DNA of 64,000 bases, taken from Sphingobacteriaceae bacterium. Lineage in GTDB: Bacteria > Bacteroidota > Bacteroidia > UBA7662. Made by a program: the position numbers and the translations under genes. The notes under the pieces were generated by a model that ran no database searches, had not been told where the DNA came from, and saw nothing but the letters and a program-made list of their open reading frames with translations. Shown here in pieces: positions 9,410 through 19,218 of the stretch. How positions within the stretch are numbered: the first letter of the stretch is position 1; each line of letters begins with the position of its first letter. Location: contig JAUXNJ010000040.1 of assembly GCA_030682795.1 (NCBI GenBank), positions 178,272-242,271 on the forward strand. Reading direction: 5' to 3'.

Positions 9410-11803
9410 TCAAGGTTTTACATATTTTTCTAACCAGCGGTCCATCTCCCAAAGCATGTGCAGTACACTTTCGGAAGCGCGGTAACCGTGGCTTTCGTGC
9501 GGCAGTACAACGTAGCGTACGGTGCCACCATGGCCTTTCACCGCCTGGTACAGCCGTTCGCTCTGGATGGGGAAGGTGCCGGGATTGTTGTCAGCCTCAC
9601 CATGAATCAGCAGCAAAGGTGTTTTGATGCGGTCGGCGAAGCTGAAGGGCGACATATCGAAATACACCTCGGGCGCCTGCCAATAGGTGCGCTCCTCAGC
9701 TTGGAAGCCAAAAGGCGTGAGGGTGCGGTTGTAGGCGCCGCTTCGGGCAATGCCAGCTTTGAACAGCTTAGAATGCGCCAGCAAATTGGCCGTCATGAAG
9801 GCCCCGTAGCTGTGACCGCCTACAGCCACCCGGGTGCTGTCGACCACCCCCAAGGAGCTGCCGTGCCGCACTATGGCCTCGGCATTGGCCACCAGCTGTT
9901 TGATATACGTATCGTTGGGTTCGGCCTCGCCTTCTCCCACAATGGGCATGCTGGCATTGTCGAGTACGGCATAGCCGCGGAGCACCCAAAAAACGGGGCT
10001 CCCCCAGCCAATGCGGGTAAATCGGTAAGGCGAACCTTTGACCTGAGAAGCCGCGGCCTGTGATTTGAACTCGCGGGGATAGGCCCAAACGAGGGTGGGC
10101 AAGGGGCCCTGACTTTTGTTGTAGCCCGCAGGGAGATAAAGATCGGCAGTCATTTCTACGCCATCGGCCCGCTGGTAGCGCAACAAACTTTTTTGTACTT
10201 GCGCCAATTGCGGGTAAGGATGCGCAAAACGGGTGATGGGCGTGCTGTTTTTTTGTCCCACCGTGCGCAAATAATAATTCGGGTTTTCGGTGGGCGATTC
10301 ACGAGAAGTGATGAAGCGCATTTTAACCGGGTCGAGCAGGGCCACCACGCTTTCGTAATAGGGTGCGGCCGATTGCCACAGGCGTTTGCTCTTGCCAGTG
10401 GCCAGGTCATACTGGTCTAAAAAGGGCCGGTCGCCTTCGGGTGAAGCCCCTTGTCCGCTCATAAACAATTTGCCGCCCTGCACCCACATCACGCTACGAC
10501 CAGCAGCGTTGCGGGTCATAAGCGGTCTGCCTGGATCGGTATAGGCATCTTCATAACTGCGGTCTTTAATTTTACGAGCACTGCTATTGCTGCCAAAACG
10601 CACTTCATAATATTGTTCCCGGCGCGTGCGGGTCCAGCTGGCACGCACCCAAGCCAGGTTATCGGCCCACATCACCCCGCCATAACGGAGTTCGGTGCGG
10701 AGCCATTCGCTGGCATCTCCCTCAAAAGGGGCTGGGAGCTCTAACAGCCGGTCGCGGTGCTGCACCTCGCGCTGCGGGTCGCCTTCGTCGAGGGCTTCGG
10801 CCCAGTACAACACAGCGGCTTGGTCGGGGCGCCAGGCGTGGCCGCGTGGACCTTTTTCTACCGCATTGAAGGTGCTAGGAATGTACTCACCCATGGGTTT
10901 ATCAGCCAGTTCGCGCAACAAAGTGCCTTGCATATCGCGCAGCTGCACCACCGAGGCAAAGCGGTAGTAGGGCACTAAATAGGAGTAGGGCCGCACAATT
11001 TCTTCACACAAAAGGAATTGGTCGTTGGGCGAAACATCAAAACTGCTCCACAATCCGCTGCCCGCCAAAGCGCGTGATTCACCTTTTAGGTCTACCAGCA
11101 CCAATTCAGACTGGGCATAATATTCAAAGCTCTTTTCATCGTCTGGGTTTTTGAGGAGGTCTTGGTAAGTGCGGGAAGGCGCCTTTTTGCCGAGGTTTTC
11201 TTCTACAATGGGACCAGCAGGCACACGGTTGGGCTGAGGTGGATTGCCTGCTTGCTGTAAACGGGCGCTAAGCACCAGCTCCCTGCTGTTGGCCAACCAG
11301 CTGAAGGTGTTGCCCAGTACGGCGTTCAGGCTGCGGTTGCTGAGGCGACGGGCTTGGCGGGTGGCTACTTCTACCACCCACAGACTGATTTCGGTGGGGT
11401 CGTTTTGTAGGAAGGCCAAGTATTTGCCATCGGGCGACCAACTCAAGCCGCTCAAAAGCAGGGGTTGGGGCAAACCACTGATGGATAAAACGGCTTCTTT
11501 GTCGAGCTGACGCAGCTGCAACTGATTGAAATAGCTGCTGCGGCTGGGACCAAAATTGTTGGGGTCGATGCGGAGTCCGGCTAAACGAAGTTCTGGTCGC
11601 GAAACCTCTTCAATACTCGGCAGCTCGGGCCGCTGCAAGAGTGCCATCCATTGCCGATCGGGAGAAAAGCTCACTGAGGGCGTGACGGGCGCTTCAAGCA
11701 AAGTGGCAATTTCAGCCACGGGCCGCTGGTAAGTGAGGGCATCTTGGGCGGTACTCAGCAAGGCTGAACCCAACAATAGCAGGAGGAAACAAGTTTTTTT
11801 CAT
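9410..11803 (-). CDS. S9 family serine peptidase, glutamyl endopeptidase-like (S9D)
   Basis: A 797-residue exported peptidase. I choose the ATG at 11803 because it begins a good signal peptide (MKKTCFLLLLLGSALLSTAQ); an earlier start would bury it. A beta-propeller region (residues ~40-520) precedes an alpha/beta hydrolase domain with Ser665 (GGHSYGAF), Asp738 (HGEADNNPG) and His772 (HESHGY). The stretches LYWAEALDEGDPQREVQHRD and ELRYGGVMWADNLAWV resemble the plant chloroplast glutamyl endopeptidase group, so Glu-specific endo-cleavage is a fair inference. It lies 62 bases downstream of two TonB receptors on the same strand. Confidence 0.88.
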   Translation of the reverse strand: MKKTCFLLLLLGSALLSTAQDALTYQRPVAEIATLLEAPVTPSVSFSPDRQWMALLQRPELPSIEEVSRPELRLAGLRIDPNNFGPSRSSYFNQLQLRQLDKEAVLSISGLPQPLLLSGLSWSPDGKYLAFLQNDPTEISLWVVEVATRQARRLSNRSLNAVLGNTFSWLANSRELVLSARLQQAGNPPQPNRVPAGPIVEENLGKKAPSRTYQDLLKNPDDEKSFEYYAQSELVLVDLKGESRALAGSGLWSSFDVSPNDQFLLCEEIVRPYSYLVPYYRFASVVQLRDMQGTLLRELADKPMGEYIPSTFNAVEKGPRGHAWRPDQAAVLYWAEALDEGDPQREVQHRDRLLELPAPFEGDASEWLRTELRYGGVMWADNLAWVRASWTRTRREQYYEVRFGSNSSARKIKDRSYEDAYTDPGRPLMTRNAAGRSVMWVQGGKLFMSGQGASPEGDRPFLDQYDLATGKSKRLWQSAAPYYESVVALLDPVKMRFITSRESPTENPNYYLRTVGQKNSTPITRFAHPYPQLAQVQKSLLRYQRADGVEMTADLYLPAGYNKSQGPLPTLVWAYPREFKSQAAASQVKGSPYRFTRIGWGSPVFWVLRGYAVLDNASMPIVGEGEAEPNDTYIKQLVANAEAIVRHGSSLGVVDSTRVAVGGHSYGAFMTANLLAHSKLFKAGIARSGAYNRTLTPFGFQAEERTYWQAPEVYFDMSPFSFADRIKTPLLLIHGEADNNPGTFPIQSERLYQAVKGHGGTVRYVVLPHESHGYRASESVLHMLWEMDRWLEKYVKP

Positions 11804-11865
11804 CAGTATAAAAAGGGTAGAAGCAAGGTTCGTAGTCATGTGCAAAGGCATTGTGAAGAATGAAA

Positions 11866-14097
11866 TTATTGTGGACTAAAAGTGAGCTGTAAGCCAAAAG
11901 TTCTGGGAGCGCCAATGTTGCCCGGCACAATCATATAGTCACGGTTGAGTGCGTTACGAATTAAAAAGGCCAGCCGTAAATCCGACCGCAGCTCGTAGCT
12001 CAGTCTAAAATCGGCTATAAAATCGCCAGCAGGCCGCTTTTGACGGAAGTTGACCACCCCGGGAATGAAGTTTTCGAAGGCTTGGTCGATACGCAGCATG
12101 AAGCTGTTGTAACGTAAGTTGGTGCCGATGCCCCAGCGGGCGCGCCTTAATTCTGCATCAAAACGCCACAAATGCCGGGTGCGGTATTTTAAGACGTCGG
12201 TGGTGGTAATGTCGGGACGGTCGGGGAGCGGCCGGCGTATTTCGATGGGGTCGATGAAGGTGTAGCCCAGCTGGGTTACCAACTGAAAACGGCCAATCTG
12301 ACCACCACCTGCGCTGCTGAATTCTATACCTCGAATCACACTGGTTTGATCGGCCAAATTGAGGGCTTTAAAACCAGGGCCCTCGGGAAACAAATTGAAG
12401 GTGAACTCAATCATATTGTCGTAGCGGGTATAAAAGCCAGCCACATCCACAAAGCCTTTCATTTTACCGAGCTGCCAGCCTTGTTTAACCCCAATTTCGG
12501 TGCTCCAGCCGCTTTCAGAGCTCAGACTGGGGTTTGGAAAGATTAAAATGGCACCGGCAGCGGCATTCACATAGCGCTCGGCCACCGACGGGGTACGGAA
12601 ACCTTGTCCCGCCGAGGCCCGCAGCCAAGTGGCTTTAAAAAGCTCGTAATTGAGTCCGAGCCGCGCCACCGGATACCGAATAGGCGCTTCGTTGTTGATC
12701 ACAAATTGCTCGAAACGCAAGCCAAGCGAGTAGTTGAGCTTGCCAATACTTTGGTCGATTTGGGCGTAGGCGGCTACATTGCGACTGTCTTTGAGGCCGT
12801 ACAAAGGACCGCTGTTTACATAATTGTAAGTGTGTGCGAGTCCTGCTGTGAACATGCTTTTCTTAGCAAAACCAAACCGTAGCGGCTGCTGAAACTGGTA
12901 TTCGTTGAAGTACATTTGCCCGCGGGTGTTCCGACTGCTGTCGCCACGGTTTTCGGTATAGTACAGCCGATTTCTGAATACATGTTTGCGGTCGTTGCGG
13001 CCGTAATAAGTAAGCACTGGGTCGATGTTGAAGCGGGTGCTCAACTGGGCGTCGTTGGTACCTGGGGATGGGAAGAAGGCGGCGGTATCGCTTTGCCAGA
13101 AGAAAAAATTGCCCGTAGAATCCACCATGGCGTTGGTGTTGATGCTTAGGCTCAGCCGCTCCGTCACCCGATAGCGCCAGTTCACATTGCCGCGCACCCG
13201 TTTGCTGTACTCCCCAATGCGATAGCCTTGGTCCCAAACCGCAAAAACCCCCGCCGTGAGGTCGTGCTTGCCTATTTGCCGACTGTGAAGCGCACTTACT
13301 CCGCTCTGGTGCCGACCATCCCGCAAGCGATAAGGTGCGGTAAAAAAGTCGTTGGGCCGGTCGTACACATAACTAAAGGTCTGCACCTGGGTGCGGGGTT
13401 TGGCAGTGGGATAGGCCGTGCGCAAATTCACAATCCCGCCCAAGGCACTGCTGCCAAACAAAGCCGAGCTGGCACCTTTAATCACTTCTATCTGCGACAC
13501 ATTTTCAATCGGCAAATAAGCCCATTTTACATCGCCTGCATCGGCGCTGAGCAGCGGCATGTCATCTACCAACACCTGCACCCTGCTGCCAGCCCCATAA
13601 CTGAAGCCGCTCGTGCCGCGGATGTTCAATTGACCATTCACCACGCTCACGCCCGGTACCCGTTCGAGCGCATCGTCAAAGCGCGTAATGTTGTTTTGCT
13701 GCAGCAATTCGGGCTTGACCACCTCCATCGACACCGTCACTTCACTGAGCCGCTGCTCAAAACGGCCGGCGGTTACTACCACTTGTTCGAGCATACCAGC
13801 AGCCACTTCGAGCTGCACCTCCAACTTTTGATCAGCTTGTAGTTGCACTTTGCGGCTCACCGGCTGGTAACCTACATAACTGAAACGAATTTGGTAGTTG
13901 CCTGGCGCCAGCAATAGACTGTAGTTTCCATCTACGTCGGTCACCGTGCCCCCGCCATGGCCTTCTACCAAAACATTCACCCCTAAGAGTGATATTTTGC
14001 TGCCTTGTTCGGTGACTTTTCCGCTGAGCTTTACTTGCTGCGCTTTCGCACTGAGCGCCAACAGCAGCAGAAACAGGAGATTGAACCAGGTCTTCAT
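11866..14097 (-). CDS. TonB-dependent outer-membrane receptor (copy 1)
   Basis: A 743-residue receptor: signal peptide ending at AKA, a carboxypeptidase-regulatory-like beta domain (residues ~22-105, with GVNVLVEGHGGGTVTDVDG), a plug (~115-230, with QIEVIKGASSALFGSSALGG) and a beta-barrel to the end. It imports a substrate using TonB/ExbBD energy. The substrate is not readable; no SusD partner is present, so it is not a classical Sus pair and is more like the siderophore, cobalamin or metal receptors. It is clearly a tandem duplicate of the next upstream gene, whose stop is 10 bases before this start. Confidence 0.9.
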   Translation of the reverse strand: MKTWFNLLFLLLLALSAKAQQVKLSGKVTEQGSKISLLGVNVLVEGHGGGTVTDVDGNYSLLLAPGNYQIRFSYVGYQPVSRKVQLQADQKLEVQLEVAAGMLEQVVVTAGRFEQRLSEVTVSMEVVKPELLQQNNITRFDDALERVPGVSVVNGQLNIRGTSGFSYGAGSRVQVLVDDMPLLSADAGDVKWAYLPIENVSQIEVIKGASSALFGSSALGGIVNLRTAYPTAKPRTQVQTFSYVYDRPNDFFTAPYRLRDGRHQSGVSALHSRQIGKHDLTAGVFAVWDQGYRIGEYSKRVRGNVNWRYRVTERLSLSINTNAMVDSTGNFFFWQSDTAAFFPSPGTNDAQLSTRFNIDPVLTYYGRNDRKHVFRNRLYYTENRGDSSRNTRGQMYFNEYQFQQPLRFGFAKKSMFTAGLAHTYNYVNSGPLYGLKDSRNVAAYAQIDQSIGKLNYSLGLRFEQFVINNEAPIRYPVARLGLNYELFKATWLRASAGQGFRTPSVAERYVNAAAGAILIFPNPSLSSESGWSTEIGVKQGWQLGKMKGFVDVAGFYTRYDNMIEFTFNLFPEGPGFKALNLADQTSVIRGIEFSSAGGGQIGRFQLVTQLGYTFIDPIEIRRPLPDRPDITTTDVLKYRTRHLWRFDAELRRARWGIGTNLRYNSFMLRIDQAFENFIPGVVNFRQKRPAGDFIADFRLSYELRSDLRLAFLIRNALNRDYMIVPGNIGAPRTFGLQLTFSPQ

Positions 14098-14107
14098 CTG
14101 ATTAGCT

Positions 14108-16402
14108 TTAGAAGATGGATTGCATTTGAATCACAAAATTGCGCTGCTCGCCAATATTGCCTGGAATGGGCATCCAGCTGCGGTTGCCAGCGTTTCGCAC
14201 AATGAAATTAAGGTTAAAATAGTCGTTGAGCGCTACTCCCACCCGTAAATCAGCCAATAAATCACCTTTGATGCTGCGCAAACGGTAGTCTATCAAACCT
14301 GGCATGAAGCGGTAAAAGTCTTCATCGATGTTTAAAATCACACTGTTGTAACGCACATTCGCGCCAAACATGAACTTATCGTATTTAAACTGTACATCGG
14401 TGCGCACCAAATGCAAATAGCGGTACTTTAAATATTGCATGAGGTCGGCAGGTATATTAAAATTACTGAGCGGCGGGTTTTTGTTGATGGGATTGGTATA
14501 GGTGTAGCCCAGCTGAAACTGCAGCCCCAATTTTTGCCACTCCGCAGTACCGCTAAAAATGGCCTCTATGCCGCTGATGCGTGACTCTACGATGTTCCCG
14601 GGTTTAAAACTGGCGTATTTACTGGCCAAGGCCCCTAGATTTCCTTCAGCAATCCAAACCGAATCCTGCGCATCATACACATTAGGCAAAAACACCGCAA
14701 AATTGTACTCAATCATATTGCTGTAGTCGGTGAGAAACCAGGCTACGTCGAGCTGACCGTTAAACCGCCCCATTTTGACATTTTTAATGAAGCCAACTTC
14801 GTAGGTGCGGCTCGACTCAGGTAAAAGCGTGGGGTCGCTGGCCAGGCGGATGCTGCCAATAAAGGTGTTCGAAAACATCTCGGCCACCGAAGGCGAGCGG
14901 AATCCTTGTCCGTACGAACTCCTTAAGTGAAAGCCGCGCGCCAATCTGAAATTCAGTCCTGCCCTTCCAACCGGGTTCTGCTCTTTGAGTCGGCCATTCA
15001 CAAGAAATTGCTCGTGCCGCAAACCAATGCCATAGCCAAGTCTACCAATCTGCTGGTCGAATTGTACGTAGGCCGAACGGTTGTCGGTATTTTGGTCGCC
15101 AAACAGCCGGTCGCTGCGAATTACATTGTGTTGGTTTACCAATCCCGCCGTGAGCACGCTGCTGTTGGCCCATGGAATAGCAAAGCGGTGCTGGAATTGG
15201 TATTCGCTGTAATACATCTCGCCCAAACCAAAATCTTCGTTGTTGTAATTGGTGTAGGAGCGATAAAAACGATTGCGCAAACTGTGCTTGCTGCGCTTGC
15301 CCGCCCATTCAATATAGGGGTCAACCATGGTCCTAGTATTCAGCTGGGCATTGGTGCTGCCCAGTGCCGGCACAAAAGCATTGGTGTCGTTTTCCCAAAA
15401 GGTGTACAGGCGGGTAGAATCGATGAGGTGACTTGCGCTCAAGCCCACATGTAAGCCTTTGGCGAGTTCATAGCGAAAATGCACATTGCCCCGGAGGCGC
15501 TTGCTGGGCTCTCCCACACGATAACCTTCGTCGCTCACCAGGTTTACCGAGCCCACAAAGTCAAGCTTGCCGAAGCGCTGGCGATGCGACAAGCTCATGC
15601 CAAAGGCTACTGGTGGTTGCTCGCCTTCCCATGGATCGGTATGGAAGCCCGGGGGCCGGTCGTAAAAGGTGTTGAACCAGGTAAATTTGGTTTGCGGCGT
15701 GCTGCTAGGCATGGCCGTGCGAAAATGCACCACACCACCCAAGGCCGACGACCCGTACAATGCCGAGCCGGAGCCTTTGATTACTTCTATCTGCTCCACA
15801 TTTTCAACGGGTAAAAAATTCCAGCGTATTTCGCTCGACTCCGCGGTGAGCAGCGGCAAGCCATCTAACAGCATCATTACCCGTGAACCTACGCCTAGGG
15901 TGTATCCGCTGCTGCCGCGGATGCTGATTTGGCCGCGCAGCACGTGGATGCCCGGACTGCGGTTGAGGATATCGTCGGCCGTTACCGAATTATTGGCGTT
16001 TACATCGCTGGGTTTGATGACCAGGGTGGAGATGGTGAGTTCTTCTCTCTTCTGCTCAAAACGCCCGGCCGTGACCACAATTTGATCTAATATTTGGCTG
16101 CTTTGTTTTAAGGAGATGTCGAGTCGTTGTGGGCCAGCCGCTTGGATAATTATCGTTTGGCTAACTTTTTCATAGCCGATGTAGCTAAAGCGGAGCTCGT
16201 AGCTGCCTGTTTTTTCGAAAACCAAGCGGTATTGCCCGCGTACATCACTCACAGTGCCACTGCCGTCGGTCAATTGTATATTCACGCCTAAAAGTGCTTC
16301 GCCTGTGCTGGCATCTGTGATTTTACCGGTCAAAACCGTTTGGGCTTTTGAAACCGTCGAGAAAAGCGCTAAACACAGAAAAAAACTTAGAAAATGCGGC
16401 AT
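14108..16402 (-). CDS. TonB-dependent outer-membrane receptor (copy 2)
   Basis: About 764 residues. The ATG at 16402 gives the best signal peptide (MPHFLSFFLCLALFSTVSKA); an ATG five codons earlier is possible. Same order as its neighbour: regulatory-like domain with GVNIQLTDGSGTVSDVRG, plug with QIEVIKGSGSALYGSSALGG, then a barrel ending in an aromatic residue (QSIF). Many blocks align residue by residue with copy 1 (for example VVTAGRFEQ and the GSSALGG region), indicating an old tandem duplication. It is the first gene of a minus-strand operon of two receptors and the S9 peptidase. Confidence 0.9.
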   Translation of the reverse strand: MPHFLSFFLCLALFSTVSKAQTVLTGKITDASTGEALLGVNIQLTDGSGTVSDVRGQYRLVFEKTGSYELRFSYIGYEKVSQTIIIQAAGPQRLDISLKQSSQILDQIVVTAGRFEQKREELTISTLVIKPSDVNANNSVTADDILNRSPGIHVLRGQISIRGSSGYTLGVGSRVMMLLDGLPLLTAESSEIRWNFLPVENVEQIEVIKGSGSALYGSSALGGVVHFRTAMPSSTPQTKFTWFNTFYDRPPGFHTDPWEGEQPPVAFGMSLSHRQRFGKLDFVGSVNLVSDEGYRVGEPSKRLRGNVHFRYELAKGLHVGLSASHLIDSTRLYTFWENDTNAFVPALGSTNAQLNTRTMVDPYIEWAGKRSKHSLRNRFYRSYTNYNNEDFGLGEMYYSEYQFQHRFAIPWANSSVLTAGLVNQHNVIRSDRLFGDQNTDNRSAYVQFDQQIGRLGYGIGLRHEQFLVNGRLKEQNPVGRAGLNFRLARGFHLRSSYGQGFRSPSVAEMFSNTFIGSIRLASDPTLLPESSRTYEVGFIKNVKMGRFNGQLDVAWFLTDYSNMIEYNFAVFLPNVYDAQDSVWIAEGNLGALASKYASFKPGNIVESRISGIEAIFSGTAEWQKLGLQFQLGYTYTNPINKNPPLSNFNIPADLMQYLKYRYLHLVRTDVQFKYDKFMFGANVRYNSVILNIDEDFYRFMPGLIDYRLRSIKGDLLADLRVGVALNDYFNLNFIVRNAGNRSWMPIPGNIGEQRNFVIQMQSIF

Positions 16403-16434
16403 AAAAGGTCTTCTCAAAATCCTAAATTAGTGGG

Positions 16435-17547
16435 ATGAGTCCTATGAACCAAACAGAAATTTTTTATACCCTCAGTCTGCTCCAAATCCCAGGCATCGGA
16501 AGTCTGCTCGCCCGCAAACTCATCGAGCGTTTGGGCAGTGCAGAAGCCGTGTTTAAAACGGGTCGCACGAAGCTGGCCACCACCCCAGGCATTGGCACCT
16601 TGCTGGCCGATGTGATTGTGAAAAGCAAGCCTTTTGATATCGCTGAAAAGGAGCTCAAGCTGGTCGATAAGCATGGCGTAAAGCTGTTGCATTACGAGTC
16701 GGAGGACTTCCCGATACGGCTACGGCAGTGCGCCGACCACCCGCTTATTTTGTTCGGAAAAGGGGCCTTGCCCTTAAATGCCAATCGCATTGTGGCCATT
16801 GTAGGTACCCGCTCGGCTACCGATTATGGGCGGCGTCTCACCGAAGAGCTGGTGCGGGGCCTCACAGCTTTGAACGTGATGGTGCTCAGTGGACTCGCCT
16901 ACGGCATTGATGTACACGCCCACCGCATGGCTTTGCAAAACGGCTTGCCAACGGTAGGGGTGCTGGGGCACGGCTTGGGCCGCATTTATCCAGCCACCCA
17001 CCGCCAAATTGCCGATAAAATGCTCGAACATGGGGGCTTACTTACCGAGTTTTTATATGAGGTGGGGCCCGATAAAGAAAATTTCCCCAAACGTAACCGC
17101 ATAGTAGCCGGCATGACCGATGCAGTGGTCGTGATAGAAGCAGCTACCAATGGTGGGGCATTGATCACGGCTTCGCTGGCCAACGATTATAACCGCGATG
17201 TGTTTGCTTATCCCGGCAAGGTGCACGATACCTACAGCGCCGGCTGCCACAAATTGGTGCGGGCTAACAAGGCCGCACTCATCACTTCCGCAGAAGATTT
17301 TTGCGATGCCATGGGGTGGGGGGTGCCCATTACAGTGAGTAGCTCACGCCAAGGCCTGCTTTTTCCTGAGTTGGAGATGGAGGAGCAAGTGGTGTATGAC
17401 CTACTCAAGGAACATCAACAATTGGGTATTGACATGCTGAGCATGCAAACTTCCTTGTCGATTTCAAAGCTGAGCAATGTGCTTTTAGGTTTAGAGTTTA
17501 AAAATATGATTCGGTCTTTGCCAGGCAAACAATACCAAGCGCTTTAG
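16435..17547 (+). CDS. dprA: DNA-processing protein DprA
   Basis: A 370-residue protein that loads RecA on incoming single-stranded DNA during natural transformation. An N-terminal helix-hairpin-helix (LLQIPGIGSLLARKLIERLG) is followed by a Rossmann domain (residues ~95-285) with VGTRSATDYGRR, LAYGIDVHAHRMAL, GLGRIYPATHR and the NGGALITASLANDYNRDVFAYPG region. A C-terminal winged-helix-like domain (~310-370) is present. The length is normal for Bacteroidota. It is transcribed away from the TonB operon, with 32 bases between the starts. Confidence 0.95.
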   Translation: MSPMNQTEIFYTLSLLQIPGIGSLLARKLIERLGSAEAVFKTGRTKLATTPGIGTLLADVIVKSKPFDIAEKELKLVDKHGVKLLHYESEDFPIRLRQCADHPLILFGKGALPLNANRIVAIVGTRSATDYGRRLTEELVRGLTALNVMVLSGLAYGIDVHAHRMALQNGLPTVGVLGHGLGRIYPATHRQIADKMLEHGGLLTEFLYEVGPDKENFPKRNRIVAGMTDAVVVIEAATNGGALITASLANDYNRDVFAYPGKVHDTYSAGCHKLVRANKAALITSAEDFCDAMGWGVPITVSSSRQGLLFPELEMEEQVVYDLLKEHQQLGIDMLSMQTSLSISKLSNVLLGLEFKNMIRSLPGKQYQAL

Positions 17548-17593
17548 CCAATACCTGCGGTTGGGTGGGGTTGCTTATTCGAAATTTTGAGGA

Positions 17594-17620
17594 CAAAAAA
17601 AGGGAACCTCCCGGTTCCCT
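17594..17620 (-). terminator. Terminator of the lpx operon
   Basis: An 8-bp perfect stem (17601-17608 with 17613-17620) and 4-base loop; on the minus strand it is followed by seven T. It would end transcripts coming from the ABC ATPase gene ~180 bases upstream. The 17548-17803 gap holds nothing else I can support. Confidence 0.8.
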
Positions 17621-17803
17621 CGATGTTAAAAAATACTACCTGATGATGTTTTGCCCTGATGGACAATTTCAATGCAGCTCTTATATCAAATAGCATTCCA
17701 AAAACAAAGTCAGGCCAAATAGCATCAAACAATGGATAATTGACCTGTTTATTGTACAGGCTCCTCACGCAACTGTCCATTATTCTGGAAAAGTATACGC
17801 TTT

Positions 17804-18439
17804 TTATGCCTTTTTGTATGCCGTCACTTCTATGTTTTGCGTGCAAAAGGCATATTCGTGGGGCTGATTGCTTGCCACTACAATGCTCTGACGCGTAGCC
17901 AAGGTGCCAATCATGGCTTGATACCACTGTATTCCTTGCTCATCTAAATTGGTTGTGGGCTCATCTAGCATGAGGAGCGGGACATCTGCGCCTAAAGCGA
18001 GTAGTAATTTTACTCGTTGCTTCATGCCAGAGCTAAAATATTGTAGTTTTTTGGTTAGATGAGGTTGCAGTCCAGCACTTTCGATCCAACTGTTCATATC
18101 AAAAGCTGTTTTTTTGGGCTTCAGACTAAAGTGAAACGAAAGCAATTCTTCTAAGCTGTAAGCTTCAGGCAGGTCGAGGTAGGGTGTGGCAATGCTGAGC
18201 TGCTTGTACAATTGGTCTTCACTCAACTGCGCCCCATTTACCAAATAGGTCCGGCTACCGCTCGAAAGCGATTGGTAACCTGCCATTACTTGTAAAAGGG
18301 TGCTTTTGCCAGATCCGTTCGATCCAGTGAGCGATAAGCGGCTACCTGGAACGAGTTCAAAACTCAGATTTTTGAAAATCCAGTCGCGGTTATAGCGTTT
18401 CCCCGCATCCGCCAAACGGATGTGGAGCTCGCTGCTCAT
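17804..18439 (-). CDS. ABC transporter ATP-binding protein, lpx-operon associated
   Basis: A 211-residue stand-alone ATPase with Walker A GSNGSGKST, a signature-like FSSGMKQRV and Walker B LLMLDEPTTNLD. The small size and SSGM signature resemble CcmA-type and related short exporters' ATPases. It overlaps the lpxA stop by four bases (ATGA), so it is translationally coupled to lipid A synthesis genes. No permease is next to it. A role in envelope or lipid transport is an inference from position only. Confidence 0.85.
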   Translation of the reverse strand: MSSELHIRLADAGKRYNRDWIFKNLSFELVPGSRLSLTGSNGSGKSTLLQVMAGYQSLSSGSRTYLVNGAQLSEDQLYKQLSIATPYLDLPEAYSLEELLSFHFSLKPKKTAFDMNSWIESAGLQPHLTKKLQYFSSGMKQRVKLLLALGADVPLLMLDEPTTNLDEQGIQWYQAMIGTLATRQSIVVASNQPHEYAFCTQNIEVTAYKKA

Positions 18440-19215
18440 TCGATCATGCCTTTGATCACGCCAAAATTAGAGGTTCTAATGAACTCCAAAATGCGATCGC
18501 GCTCTGGCGATGGATCTACTTCCGCCTCTACCATTTCTACCGCCTTCGACATATTGTAACCGCGTACATAAACGATGCGGTAAATGTCTTCAATTTGGCG
18601 AATGGCATGCTCCGTAAAGCCTCTGCGACGCAATCCAATTACATTAACGCCTGCAAACGACAAGGGTTCCTTGGCACATTTTACAAAGGGGGGCACATCT
18701 TTTCTAACCAACGAACCACCTCCGACAAATGCGTGCTCTGCTACCGTTATAAACTGTTGCACGGCCACCATTCCTTCTAAAATGGCCCAATCGTGTACGG
18801 TAATATGACCAGCCAAAGTGGCTAAATTGGCCAAAATTACGTGGTTACCTACTATACAATCGTGGGCAACATGACTGTAAGCCATCAATAAGCAGTGCTT
18901 GCCTACTTCGGTTTTAAAACGGTCGTTGGTGCCTCGGTTTACTGTAGCGCACTCCCGAATGGTGGTGCCTTCGCCAATGATGGCTAAAGTTTTTTCGCCT
19001 TTGTATTTGAGGTCTTGCGGTGGCGCACTGATCACTGCGCCAGGATAAATCTTCACATTCTTGCCGATTCGCGCTCCATCCATGATGGTTACGTTGGGTC
19101 CAATCCAACAACCTTCTGCTATTTCTACGTCACCCTCAATGGTAACGAAGGGAGAGATGTGCACATTTTCAGCGATTTTGGCATCCGGATGAATGCTTGC
19201 CAAGGGTTGCGTCAT
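18436..19215 (-). CDS. lpxA: Acyl-ACP:UDP-N-acetylglucosamine O-acyltransferase
   Basis: A 259-residue left-handed beta-helix enzyme catalysing the first step of lipid A synthesis, transfer of a 3-hydroxyacyl group from ACP to UDP-GlcNAc. Hexapeptide repeats run from residue ~7 (IHPDAKIAENVHISPFVTIE) to ~190. The catalytic His falls in LMAYSHVAHDCIVGNHV. The C-terminal helical part carries the LRRRGFTEHAIRQIEDIYRI motif typical of LpxA. It is 3 bases downstream of lpxC-fabZ. Confidence 0.96.
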   Translation of the reverse strand: MTQPLASIHPDAKIAENVHISPFVTIEGDVEIAEGCWIGPNVTIMDGARIGKNVKIYPGAVISAPPQDLKYKGEKTLAIIGEGTTIRECATVNRGTNDRFKTEVGKHCLLMAYSHVAHDCIVGNHVILANLATLAGHITVHDWAILEGMVAVQQFITVAEHAFVGGGSLVRKDVPPFVKCAKEPLSFAGVNVIGLRRRGFTEHAIRQIEDIYRIVYVRGYNMSKAVEMVEAEVDPSPERDRILEFIRTSNFGVIKGMIE

Positions 19216-19218
19216 GCT

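Noticed and set aside
17544..17927. A 127-codon reading frame on the minus strand
   Set aside because: It runs through the lpx terminator hairpin and overlaps the ABC ATPase in another frame; the peptide has no coherent fold or family.
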